Part shown: one piece after another, positions 7,642-16,308 of the stretch
Layout: the number at the start of each line of letters is the position of its first letter
Position numbering within the stretch: the first letter of the stretch is position 1
Source of the DNA: Planctomycetota bacterium
Lineage (GTDB): Bacteria; Planctomycetota; GCA-2746535
Direction: 5' to 3'
DNA length: 64,000 nucleotides
NCBI GenBank assembly: GCA_002746535.1
Contig: NVWA01000021.1
Location: forward strand, 16,655-80,654
The notes under the pieces: generated by a model
Seen by the model: only the letters and a program-made list of their open reading frames with translations
The model's database searches: none
What the model was told of the DNA's origin: nothing
Program-made: the position numbers and the translations under genes

Positions 7642-10176
7642 TTACATTTCATCCGGATAACGAGATTTCGCTATTAAAATACTATGTCCATTGTTAGTGG
7701 TATACGTAAATGTTTTCGTATGATGATATTTAGGTTTGCCTTCTGGGCATTGAGCTTTTGTGAATGTTTCATAAGCTCGACGGCAGTGGTTAAGCTCTAA
7801 ACGTCTTTGATCTGGATCCTTTCGTAACATGGCGACCCATGTTAAAGCATCGATGTTAAACCAGCCCGCACCACCACCCATTAGTGGCGTGTAAATGATG
7901 TTTGATAAATCAGTATTTAAACTGTAGGCAAATGCATTATGCTCTTCACTAAAACCATAACGATGAAGACAATCGGAATAAAAGAAAACATTAGCCAATG
8001 CCGTTGAAGCATCTTCATTGGTTGCTCTCTTAAATTCATGAATAAAGTATAATAATCCTTTCAAGTACACACCAGCTAATATTCCTCCAATTGGGATTAA
8101 GCCATCTATATCAGGTGTTTGGTCTTTCACATAATGATCAGGTGTAGTTTTATCTACGGAGATATTAATGGCATTGAGGTATTTATCATCCCATGTTTGA
8201 ACCCAAGCAGTGACACAGCAGCTAATATTATTGCCTGTTGTGCGATCGTAATCGTGGCTTGGAAACTTATCATTGATAACTTTAAAGTGAACAAGATCTG
8301 CCAGTTCAATAGATGCCTCAAGCAGTATAGGGTCGCCACAGAGATAATAAGCAAGCATCATCCCTTCGTTATCAAAGTGCCCTGATTCAGGTCCACCACC
8401 GAGACCCCATGGCCAATCTAAGTCTCCATAAAATAAGTGACTATCGGATTGACGATGGCCGCCACGTCCTGGTTCAATTGCATGAGCTGTATGGGTGAAT
8501 TTTCCACCATTATAAATGCCATCATCATGTTTGTCTTCTGTTGTATGATAGATGTCAATATCTGCTTGGTGCGTAGCTGCGTAGAAACCTGCTTCTAAGA
8601 AATTTTGAGCACCGTGATCATTATGACCACTATAACGCAGAGCTTGCATTAGTAAGCCACGACTAAAATCATACTCATTATTATGATGAGAAAGAATCTG
8701 ACCATTAATTTCAGAATCCGCATTGAAATCACCAAAATTTCGCCATCCATAATCATCCCATTTATCACGCAGGTCAAAGAGCGTGAAGTTGGGGTCTTCA
8801 AAAGCACAAGCCACAGCATTTTCATATTCTGGAAATTTTTGTTTATTATAAGGCTGAGTTTCTTGTATGACGTCAGCGGCTATGACTTGTTCTGCATGGG
8901 GGAGCGTAATCTCTGTATTAAGTAATCGATGCATGTGCTCTTTTAATAATGGATAGATTGCTAGGGGAGTTGCCTTTTTACTTTCTGATTGATTTATAAC
9001 TTGGCCATCAGCTCGAAAGAATAAAAAATGAATATGATGAGTCTTTTGTTCGCCACCAACGAGTTCATGCGCATATCTTGATTCATTTGGAAAGAGAGAG
9101 CAAGTGATACTTCCTTGATCTTGGTTCATTGTGTCAATACGAAGAGCCTTTGGGAAATTTTGCCAAAACTTTTCTACGCCAATGGCAATGCCAATATGCT
9201 GATTGCCTACTGCTCCCCAGCCGCCAGCATGATTACCTTCATAGCTGGGCTGACCATTCATTGACATCTTGTAACCGCGGAATTGTTGTGGCAATTGCCA
9301 GTCACGGTTGATATGTGTGCGGTGACACCAATTTTCAGTACCACTTGAATCTTGATACAGAGTTGCGTTCTCTGTAATCGGTGACATAAAATCGGCTTTG
9401 CCACATTCACCCGCTAGAAAAGCCGTGTAGATACCTTCGCCCGGCACATTTAGTCGAATACCTGCATCAGAGATCATAGCCGCATTATCGAGACCAAGAC
9501 GAAAATGCCCCATTTCTTCTCGGGGCTGATCCCGCGGATTGTGAAGTGTTAGCGAGACACGAACATTAGCCGAATTTTTACTCGCCCTTAAACGTAATCT
9601 AAATCGTAAGCGATCAATCCCTTTGCTATCAAGCATTTTACCGCGGTAAAATATTTCGGATACCAAAGGACCATTGTCGAGAATTTCTGGGGGTCCATCA
9701 AACTGCGGTGTTAATTCCGCATCTTCAAGCGTTGCAAATAGTTGTCCTCCTTTGACTTTAGGGGACCACGTTGTCCATTCATCAAATTCTGAATGGGGGA
9801 TACTAATTTCTTGAATCCATTGCGAAGGATCCATTCCTATTTTTAATTTTAATAAACCCGTATCGATAGTGCATGTGCCATCCGAGTCATTTTTTAATAG
9901 AGCTGCTCCGCTGGTAGTCTTGGCATCAATGTTGACTGTCATATCTGCAGAGCTTTTTCCAGGTAAATTACTTATCCAATGGACGAGGGACCAACGGATT
10001 GATCCATCTTTCCACCTACCTGTGATCCGTGCTTGGGAGGGTATGAGTACGCCATCAATTTCAAGACCAATCTGCTCAGGATTGGTAACTACACCTTGAG
10101 CGAATGGTAATGCTACTTGCATGACCTCATTGTTTTGTGGAGTATTGTGTCGATTAAAGGCAGTGAAACTGAACAT
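7642..10176 (-). CDS. PcRGLX/YetA-like exo-glycan lyase family protein
   Basis: 844 residues without a visible signal peptide. The N-terminal 90 residues (VALPFAQGVV, then LIPSQARITGRWKDGSIRW) match the RIFT-barrel start of the PcRGLX/YetA family. The C-terminal half is rich in Trp, His and Gly (PGRGGHRQSDSHL, DLDWPWGLGGGPESGH), as expected for the alpha/alpha toroid of that family. Members include a fungal exo-rhamnogalacturonan lyase (PL26) and Bacillus YetA, both about 850 residues. The natural substrate here is unknown; an acidic or rhamnose-containing polysaccharide end is the family-based guess. GAGGAAA precedes the ATG. It heads the minus-strand set with the phosphoesterase and oxygenase. 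Confidence 0.75.
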   Translation of the reverse strand: MFSFTAFNRHNTPQNNEVMQVALPFAQGVVTNPEQIGLEIDGVLIPSQARITGRWKDGSIRWSLVHWISNLPGKSSADMTVNIDAKTTSGAALLKNDSDGTCTIDTGLLKLKIGMDPSQWIQEISIPHSEFDEWTTWSPKVKGGQLFATLEDAELTPQFDGPPEILDNGPLVSEIFYRGKMLDSKGIDRLRFRLRLRASKNSANVRVSLTLHNPRDQPREEMGHFRLGLDNAAMISDAGIRLNVPGEGIYTAFLAGECGKADFMSPITENATLYQDSSGTENWCHRTHINRDWQLPQQFRGYKMSMNGQPSYEGNHAGGWGAVGNQHIGIAIGVEKFWQNFPKALRIDTMNQDQGSITCSLFPNESRYAHELVGGEQKTHHIHFLFFRADGQVINQSESKKATPLAIYPLLKEHMHRLLNTEITLPHAEQVIAADVIQETQPYNKQKFPEYENAVACAFEDPNFTLFDLRDKWDDYGWRNFGDFNADSEINGQILSHHNNEYDFSRGLLMQALRYSGHNDHGAQNFLEAGFYAATHQADIDIYHTTEDKHDDGIYNGGKFTHTAHAIEPGRGGHRQSDSHLFYGDLDWPWGLGGGPESGHFDNEGMMLAYYLCGDPILLEASIELADLVHFKVINDKFPSHDYDRTTGNNISCCVTAWVQTWDDKYLNAINISVDKTTPDHYVKDQTPDIDGLIPIGGILAGVYLKGLLYFIHEFKRATNEDASTALANVFFYSDCLHRYGFSEEHNAFAYSLNTDLSNIIYTPLMGGGAGWFNIDALTWVAMLRKDPDQRRLELNHCRRAYETFTKAQCPEGKPKYHHTKTFTYTTNNGHSILIAKSRYPDEM

Positions 10177-10230
10177 GTGGTTTCCTCAGTATTAATTTAA
10201 ATTGGTATTTTCAGATACTAATTAGAAACG

Positions 10231-10277
10231 GGGACAGGCAAAGTATATTTCATTTAAAAGTATATTTCTTTTAAATG
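10231..10277. repeat. short GGGACAGG repeat copy with a perfect hairpin
   Basis: GGGACAGGCAAAGTATATTT at 10231-10250 is a short version of the unit that recurs at 10294 and 13499. It is followed at once by CATTTAAAAG, loop TATATTT, CTTTTAAATG, a perfect 10 bp stem at 10251-10277. It lies upstream of both the divergent lyase gene and the M16 gene. Confidence 0.6.
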
Positions 10278-10293
10278 AGAAGAAGAGCAAGTA

Positions 10294-10397
10294 AGGACAG
10301 GCGAAGTATATTTATATTTAGTACATTCTATAAATTTCAGTATGAGTTCTGTGGCTGAAATTTAATGATTTTATAAATAATCAATTATTGAAGAAAT
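10294..10397. repeat. dispersed structured repeat, copy A
   Basis: Begins AGGACAGGCGAAGTATATTT and runs about 104 bp. It contains a perfect stem TAAATTTCAG (10331-10340) with CTGAAATTTA (10355-10364), then a second small stem AATAAT/ATTATT. A diverged copy lies just after the M16 gene at 13499. No reading frame of note lies inside. It fits a REP-like non-coding repeat. Confidence 0.6.
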
Positions 10398-10626
10398 GTC
10401 TTTTTCGCCAAGCAACATAATTCAGCAAGTTCGAGTTAAATTCTTAAATAAATTTCATAAATTGATATTCAGATATTTGCTTATATGACACTTAGAAGGC
10501 CATATTAGTGATCTTTAGGTCGTTATAAATTTTCGGAATTTTTGGAATAATATTTCCTTTGAGAATAAGTAATTTATTTCTAATATTCCGCCTTTATTTT
10601 ATATATATATTTTTTAAGGATTTCAC

Positions 10627-13476
10627 ATGTTTCATTTCAGTTCAAAGTCAATTGTAAAGATACTCTTTTTATTTTTATTCATAACTAGTATAAATGAAGG
10701 TCAGCTTCTTTCACAAGAAAGAAAATTTTCTCATGAAATTAATGATTTAGATCCCAACCCTAAAGCAATATTTGGTACTCTTAAAAATGATTTTCAATAT
10801 GTTTTATATGAAAATAAAGAACCCAAAAAACAAGTTTTGGTTTATCTTGTCGTAAATACTGGTTCATTAAATGAAACCGAAAGTACAAGAGGTATTGCAC
10901 ACTTTTTAGAGCACATGGCTTTTAATGGAAGTAAAAACTTTCCTGATAATAAAATAATCGATTTCTTTAAAAAAATTGGCATGTCATTTGGTGGCGACAC
11001 TAACGCATCTACAAGCTTTGAAAGAACAATCTATCTTTTAAAATTACCGGAAGAAAAATACATGAAGGATGCCTTGTTAATTATGAGTGACTATGCACAA
11101 GATATAACTTTTGAATCAAGTGAAATTGAAAAAGAGAGAGGTATCATTCTTAGTGAAAAGCGTTCTCGCGATAATATAAGTTTTCGAGTCATGATAGAAG
11201 GATTTAAATTTGCATTTCCAGATTCAATACTTTCAAAAAGAATGCCTATAGGAATTGATGAAACAATCAAAAGCGTCCAGAAAAAAGATTTCTTACATTA
11301 CTACAATACTTGGTATCGCCCAGAAAATATGACCTTGATAGTGGTTGGAGATATTAATGCAAAAAAATGGAAAAAAAGAATCAAGAAGACATTTAAGAAA
11401 TTTAAAGCAAAACTGCCCAAGCAAAAAGCGGTTCTATTGAAACAATACACACCATCAAAAGGAATTCACACAAAATTTATTTATGAAAAAGAAGCTTCAC
11501 AAGCGAAAGTCTCCATTAGTACCGCAAACATCAGCGCCTTCAAGAAGGTTTTGTATAAAGATAAGATAACAGATGAGATTGCAAATTCGGCTGTAATGTA
11601 CATTATTAATCAAAGGTTAAGTGAAATCTCAAAAGAAAAAGATAGTCCTATTCTTTTACCATCATTTTGGAGTACGAATTGGTTAAATCAAATAAAAGGG
11701 GGCGATATTTCAGCAGAATGCAAACCTGAAAATTGGAAGAAAGCATTAGGTATTATTGATTCGGAATTAAGAAAGGCCCTTTCTCATGGTTTTACTGACC
11801 AAGAACTGGATCTATTTAAAAAGTTATTTCAAAGCAATCTAGATAATGCTATCAATAAAATGAAAACAAAATCCAGCTCAGCGTATTTAGGACAAATTAT
11901 AGGAAGCATCAGCAATGGGACACCATTTTTAGATGCACTTCAGATGAAAAAATTATTAGAACCCGTAATTAATAATATCAAGATGCAAGATCTGATCAAC
12001 GTAATGAAAAGATATTGGAGCTATGATCACAGATTAATATTGGTTTCTTCAAATGAAAAAATTGCTGATGCAGAAAATATTATTAAGAACACTTACCTTG
12101 AATTATCAAAATCAGCTGTAGAAAAGAATAAAGAAGAAAAAATCATTGCTTTTCCTTATGAACCAAAGCCTAAAGCATCTGGCAAAATAGTAGATAAGAA
12201 AAAAGTTGATTTCGATATTACCAGAATAACCTTTGATAATAATGTAATTCTGAATTATAAAAAAACTGATTTCAAAAAGGATCAAATTAGCTTAAGAGTT
12301 AATATTGGATTAGGGAAGTCAACAGTCCCTGTAGGTAAAGAGGCTATGATACATTCAGCTAGTTACTATATCAACTTAGGTGGCTTAGATAAACTCTCTA
12401 AAACCCAATTGGACAAAGCATTAACTGGTAAACAAGCTTCAGTAGGTTTTTCCGTTGCTCCCAATGAGTTTCGATTTACAGGTCAATCAAATATAGCCGA
12501 TTTAGAATTAATGTTTCAATTATTAAGAGCCTTTATTACTGTTCCTGGTTACCGAGAAGATGCACATAATCTAGTCAGTAATTATATGCCGATGATCTAT
12601 AATCAGCTAAAAACAGATATTGGGCAAAACTTTAATAATCGATTGAATAAATTTTGGCATATCGAGGGAACTACATTAAGCCCCAATTTAATTCCGTTGA
12701 TAGAAGATGCAAAGAAAATCAAGACAAAGGATGTAAAGGCCTGGCTGCAGCCACATTTCAAAAAGGGCTCTCTAGAAATCAATATTATTGGTGACATTGA
12801 TCCAAAGAAAATCGAAAAATTGGCAGCCTTATATATTGGTAGTTTGCCAAAACGAAATCAGAGAAAAACATTGAAGAGACTCAAGGCTTCATACTCTAAA
12901 CCAGGTACGCAATTAAATGATTTTGAAACAAAAATAAAAAAAGCATTCGCGGCTATTTTTATTCCAACAACGGATTTTAATAATATTGAAGAATTGCGAG
13001 CCTTAAATTTACTGGGGCATGTCATCAATGAGCGAGTTCGCAAAAAAATAAGAGAAGAATTGGCCATTTCCTATTCACCCTATGCTGGCCATCAATTTTT
13101 CAACGATTATGAGAACCTGTGCTATTTGCAATGTTATGCAATTGTTGATCCTGATAAAGTTGAAGCAGTTATAAAAGCATTTAGGGAAATTCTTGAAGGC
13201 ATATTGAATAATCCTATTACAGCAAAAGAGTTAGAAGGTGTTAGAAAACCTATAATTACTTCTATTGAAAAAACCATTAAATCTAATGGCTATTGGTTAG
13301 GTCGAGTCATGTCAGGATCTTCATTTAATCCAAATAATTTCAAGTTTGCCAAATCATTTTTGGCATCTTACAAAAACATTGAAGTTGAAAAGGTAATGTT
13401 GGTTGCAAAGAAATTTATTAAACTTGATAAAGCTGTGATCTATGGATTAAAATCAAAAGCACCGGATAAAAAATAA
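10627..13476 (+). CDS. secreted M16 zinc protease (pitrilysin/insulinase family)
   Basis: 949 residues, a full double-length periplasmic M16 enzyme with two M16 core halves. The signal peptide is followed by the inverted zinc motif H92-F-L-E95-H96 (IAHFLEHMAFNG), with the third ligand Glu near 170 in EIEKERGIILSEKR. The C-terminal half (about 520-930) lacks the motif, as usual for the inactive partner domain that helps enclose peptides. AAGGA sits 6 bases before ATG 10627. Such enzymes degrade oligopeptides in the periplasm. The gene stands alone and is bracketed by two copies of a structured repeat. Confidence 0.93.
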   Translation: MFHFSSKSIVKILFLFLFITSINEGQLLSQERKFSHEINDLDPNPKAIFGTLKNDFQYVLYENKEPKKQVLVYLVVNTGSLNETESTRGIAHFLEHMAFNGSKNFPDNKIIDFFKKIGMSFGGDTNASTSFERTIYLLKLPEEKYMKDALLIMSDYAQDITFESSEIEKERGIILSEKRSRDNISFRVMIEGFKFAFPDSILSKRMPIGIDETIKSVQKKDFLHYYNTWYRPENMTLIVVGDINAKKWKKRIKKTFKKFKAKLPKQKAVLLKQYTPSKGIHTKFIYEKEASQAKVSISTANISAFKKVLYKDKITDEIANSAVMYIINQRLSEISKEKDSPILLPSFWSTNWLNQIKGGDISAECKPENWKKALGIIDSELRKALSHGFTDQELDLFKKLFQSNLDNAINKMKTKSSSAYLGQIIGSISNGTPFLDALQMKKLLEPVINNIKMQDLINVMKRYWSYDHRLILVSSNEKIADAENIIKNTYLELSKSAVEKNKEEKIIAFPYEPKPKASGKIVDKKKVDFDITRITFDNNVILNYKKTDFKKDQISLRVNIGLGKSTVPVGKEAMIHSASYYINLGGLDKLSKTQLDKALTGKQASVGFSVAPNEFRFTGQSNIADLELMFQLLRAFITVPGYREDAHNLVSNYMPMIYNQLKTDIGQNFNNRLNKFWHIEGTTLSPNLIPLIEDAKKIKTKDVKAWLQPHFKKGSLEINIIGDIDPKKIEKLAALYIGSLPKRNQRKTLKRLKASYSKPGTQLNDFETKIKKAFAAIFIPTTDFNNIEELRALNLLGHVINERVRKKIREELAISYSPYAGHQFFNDYENLCYLQCYAIVDPDKVEAVIKAFREILEGILNNPITAKELEGVRKPIITSIEKTIKSNGYWLGRVMSGSSFNPNNFKFAKSFLASYKNIEVEKVMLVAKKFIKLDKAVIYGLKSKAPDKK

Positions 13477-13498
13477 GTATCAATGGACATTAAATATT

Positions 13499-13596
13499 AG
13501 GACAGGAGAAGTATATTTAGAACGTGCTACAAATTTTAGCAGGGGGCTATATCTGGAATTTCATAATCTTATCAATAATCAAGTGTTGATGAAATT
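13499..13596. repeat. dispersed structured repeat, copy B
   Basis: Starts AGGACAGGAGAAGTATATTT, 22 bp after the M16 stop codon, and parallels copy A at 10294 over its length. The main stem is kept as AAATTTTAG with CTGGAATTT, where two Watson-Crick pairs of copy A become G-U pairs. That supports selection on an RNA or hairpin structure rather than on base sequence alone. Confidence 0.55.
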
Positions 13597-13659
13597 CCGG
13601 ATTATAAGCTATGGCACCATTAATTTTTCTATAAATAAATATACTTAGCCTACTCAATG

Positions 13660-15489
13660 TTATTCAAATGAACTATTTGTTTTTATTTCATTTTTTATAC
13701 GACACAAAATACATTTTCCACAACTTTTAAAATAATTTGACTCTTCACAAACCCAGCCATAATTAATTTTTTCTTTAGGTGGATTTTCTGATTTATTTCC
13801 GGAAAAATAATTCCATGAATTATAGACATAACCAATTCCTTGATTTCTAATAATGGGAAATTTACTTTGTATTTTTCTCAAATTCTTATGATTTTGATAA
13901 TTATTTGAAACAATATGAAGCAATGTTCTTCTGACTAAGTCCATATCACCTCCTCTTAACTGATGTGAACCTTTGTTTGCAATTGCCCATCGACCCGTTT
14001 TTAAACAAATGAAAAGATCAAAATAATTTTCTCCTACTAATCCTTTACCTTCAAAAATCCGAATAGCATATCCAGGTAAAAATATATTTGTGTGTGTATC
14101 ATTTACCAATAAAAATTTCTTAAAATCCTCATCATCTATAGGCTTCATATTCCCTGGTTTTCTATACATACCAATTTCATCTCTATACATAAAGCCCCTC
14201 TGGGACTTCGGAATACATATTTTTTCTAATGGAGTGATATAACTGGTTTTATTGAGCAGCAGGCTAGAGATCACTTTGGTTTCTTTAACAGATAATTCCT
14301 GCTCATCACTTCCTTTAAACATAGAGATTGAATAATAAGGTGTTTTTAGAAATCTTGTTTTATAAGATTTACTTTTAAATCTTTTGAGACTAACGTTGTA
14401 ATCAAAATCTATTAAATGATAAATTTTTGCCATTTTAGAGCTCTTTAAAATATTGAGAACGTCATTACCTAAATAAAGTTTAAGATTCTTTTCCCTAGCC
14501 AGTAATTTTTTTTTATCTGACTCTTCATATGCTGAAGAAACTTCCCAATCACGAACAGTATACTTAAGATGTTTCATTCGATTTCTCTTGGATTGGTAAT
14601 CCCATTTATTAAATACCCAACCAAATCCAACACGTTTTACAACAGGATCTGAACTTTTCAACAGTTCCAATGAATGAACGTTATTACCATCTATATGACA
14701 TCTAATATTAATTTTCTCCTGACACAATTTAAGCAGTTTTAATCTTATTGAATCCATATCTCCACCTGTTAATATTTGTGAATCATTCAATGAGAAAGCC
14801 CATCTACCGGTTTTTAAACAAATGAATAAATCAAAAAAATGATTGTCTTTATTTGTCCTAGAATTAATCTTTAAAACTTCATCTGTTAAATTTGAAAGAA
14901 ACCTAATTACATAATTAGGTTCAAATTTTAATGCCAATGTTTTATTTGAGTATGAGTAATTTAAACGACTGGGATGTTGAGTCAATTTATTAAAAATAAA
15001 ATTACTTATTTCTCTATTAGTAATGTCATTTTCCAAAGTTTCTTTGTTATAAATATGATTAGGATGTGGGTTAAGTTTTTTATTAGGTGTCATATAACTT
15101 TTTATATCAAACATATACTTAGTAAGCTGTTTTACTTCAGAAATTGATAATTTTACTGCCCGTAACAATGTTGTTTTTCTTTCCATATGACTATATTTAG
15201 GATTTTTTGTCTCAAAATGCATTTTGCTCATATCCTTCTCTTTATCAGCATTCATTTTTATGCGTTTACTAAAGTACGATCCAATACGAGAATAGTAAAT
15301 ATGAGCACTCAAATTTTTACTTTCTAAAATATTAACAATGGATTCACCTAACATTTTTCGAACATCTCCATTCATGCTCTTAATTATTACTTTTTGTCTA
15401 TTATCGGATTCAGAATATTTCTTACTCTCACTCATTAAAGAAATACTTATCATAAACAGCGCTACTAATAATTTGATTTGAATTTTCAT
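13660..15489 (-). CDS. secreted protein of unknown function with two duplicated modules
   Basis: 609 residues with a signal peptide (MKIQIKLLVALFMISISLMS). I do not recognise the family. It is built from two homologous modules, roughly residues 45-315 and 345-600. Each begins with a LG-x-x-(I/V)-x-NIL helix and contains FDLFICLKTGRWA, a GGDMD-x-(I/V)R element, and an ending of the type GFGWVFNKWDY or GIGYVYNSWNY. The second module ends in a Cys-rich patch (CGKCILC) absent from the first, perhaps a metal or disulfide site. The gene stands alone and converges with the M16 gene. The promoter side faces a large AT-rich gap. A substrate-binding or enzymatic role in the envelope is possible but unsupported. 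Confidence 0.8.
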   Translation of the reverse strand: MKIQIKLLVALFMISISLMSESKKYSESDNRQKVIIKSMNGDVRKMLGESIVNILESKNLSAHIYYSRIGSYFSKRIKMNADKEKDMSKMHFETKNPKYSHMERKTTLLRAVKLSISEVKQLTKYMFDIKSYMTPNKKLNPHPNHIYNKETLENDITNREISNFIFNKLTQHPSRLNYSYSNKTLALKFEPNYVIRFLSNLTDEVLKINSRTNKDNHFFDLFICLKTGRWAFSLNDSQILTGGDMDSIRLKLLKLCQEKINIRCHIDGNNVHSLELLKSSDPVVKRVGFGWVFNKWDYQSKRNRMKHLKYTVRDWEVSSAYEESDKKKLLAREKNLKLYLGNDVLNILKSSKMAKIYHLIDFDYNVSLKRFKSKSYKTRFLKTPYYSISMFKGSDEQELSVKETKVISSLLLNKTSYITPLEKICIPKSQRGFMYRDEIGMYRKPGNMKPIDDEDFKKFLLVNDTHTNIFLPGYAIRIFEGKGLVGENYFDLFICLKTGRWAIANKGSHQLRGGDMDLVRRTLLHIVSNNYQNHKNLRKIQSKFPIIRNQGIGYVYNSWNYFSGNKSENPPKEKINYGWVCEESNYFKSCGKCILCRIKNEIKTNSSFE

Positions 15490-16308
15490 TATATTTTTAC
15501 TTTCATCTTCTTAAGTTATGTTCATAAGATGCATATTGATACCTAATGAAATTATTAATAATAAACCACAATGTAACTGCTGATCTACAAAAATTAACAC
15601 ATTCCATCATCCAAATGCATTCTTATTTATAATCAAGACGAACGAACGAAATATAAGTTCCCAAATCCATAATTTTTGTAACTAATCAGCGTATTTTTAA
15701 AACTAGCGAAGCCAAAGTCTAATTTAGCTAAATATCCAAAACAATGATGGAGCTAAGATAACGTTGCTTATGTCAGTCCTATTTTGTCATTCGAGGTAGT
15801 TCATTTATAAGGAATCTAAGATCTCCTTAATTCCATGATGAATATTCTTTACAAATAATGATTTTTTTGGGTTTGAAGATTAAAACAGGGCGTTATTAAC
15901 AATTTTTAATAAAAATTAAAATAATTAGACAAATTATTGATTCATGTGGGTCGTTAATGTTGTAAGCATAAACGGGAGTGGATGGCTATAAAATCTATTT
16001 TACCATTCATAGGCCTATTTTGATTTGGTGGTTAAGTATCAACTTTGTTCCCATCAAAAGGGGCAAATAATAAAATTTTACAGGAATTTATTCCCTAAGA
16101 TGCAATTACTTGTAGATAGCTATATAAGGTGTATATTCGCATTTTCGATAGTAATTATTTTCAAAATGAAATATTTTAAATGTTTCTTTTGTGGGCGTAA
16201 TGATTTTTGTTCAATAAGCAATTGTGAGCACATATGACATTATGTTTTATATGAATTTTAAAATTAGATCATTTGATAGACTTGAAAAGGGAGAGTCATC
16301 TTAATAGT
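15490..16308. other. 819 bp AT-rich divergent intergenic region
   Basis: The stretch separates the divergent 609-residue protein gene from the large operon and must carry the operon promoter. I see no RNA gene, tandem repeat or clear terminator. A 70-codon frame at 16025-16237 lacks a Shine-Dalgarno sequence and any protein-like composition apart from a few Cys, so I do not call it. GGGAG at about 16289-16293 precedes the ATG at 16309 at longer spacing than usual. Confidence 0.4.

Noticed and set aside
16025-16237. 70-codon frame with FKCFFCGRNDFCS-like end
   Set aside because: GTG start without a ribosome site, AT-driven composition, and no coherent fold.
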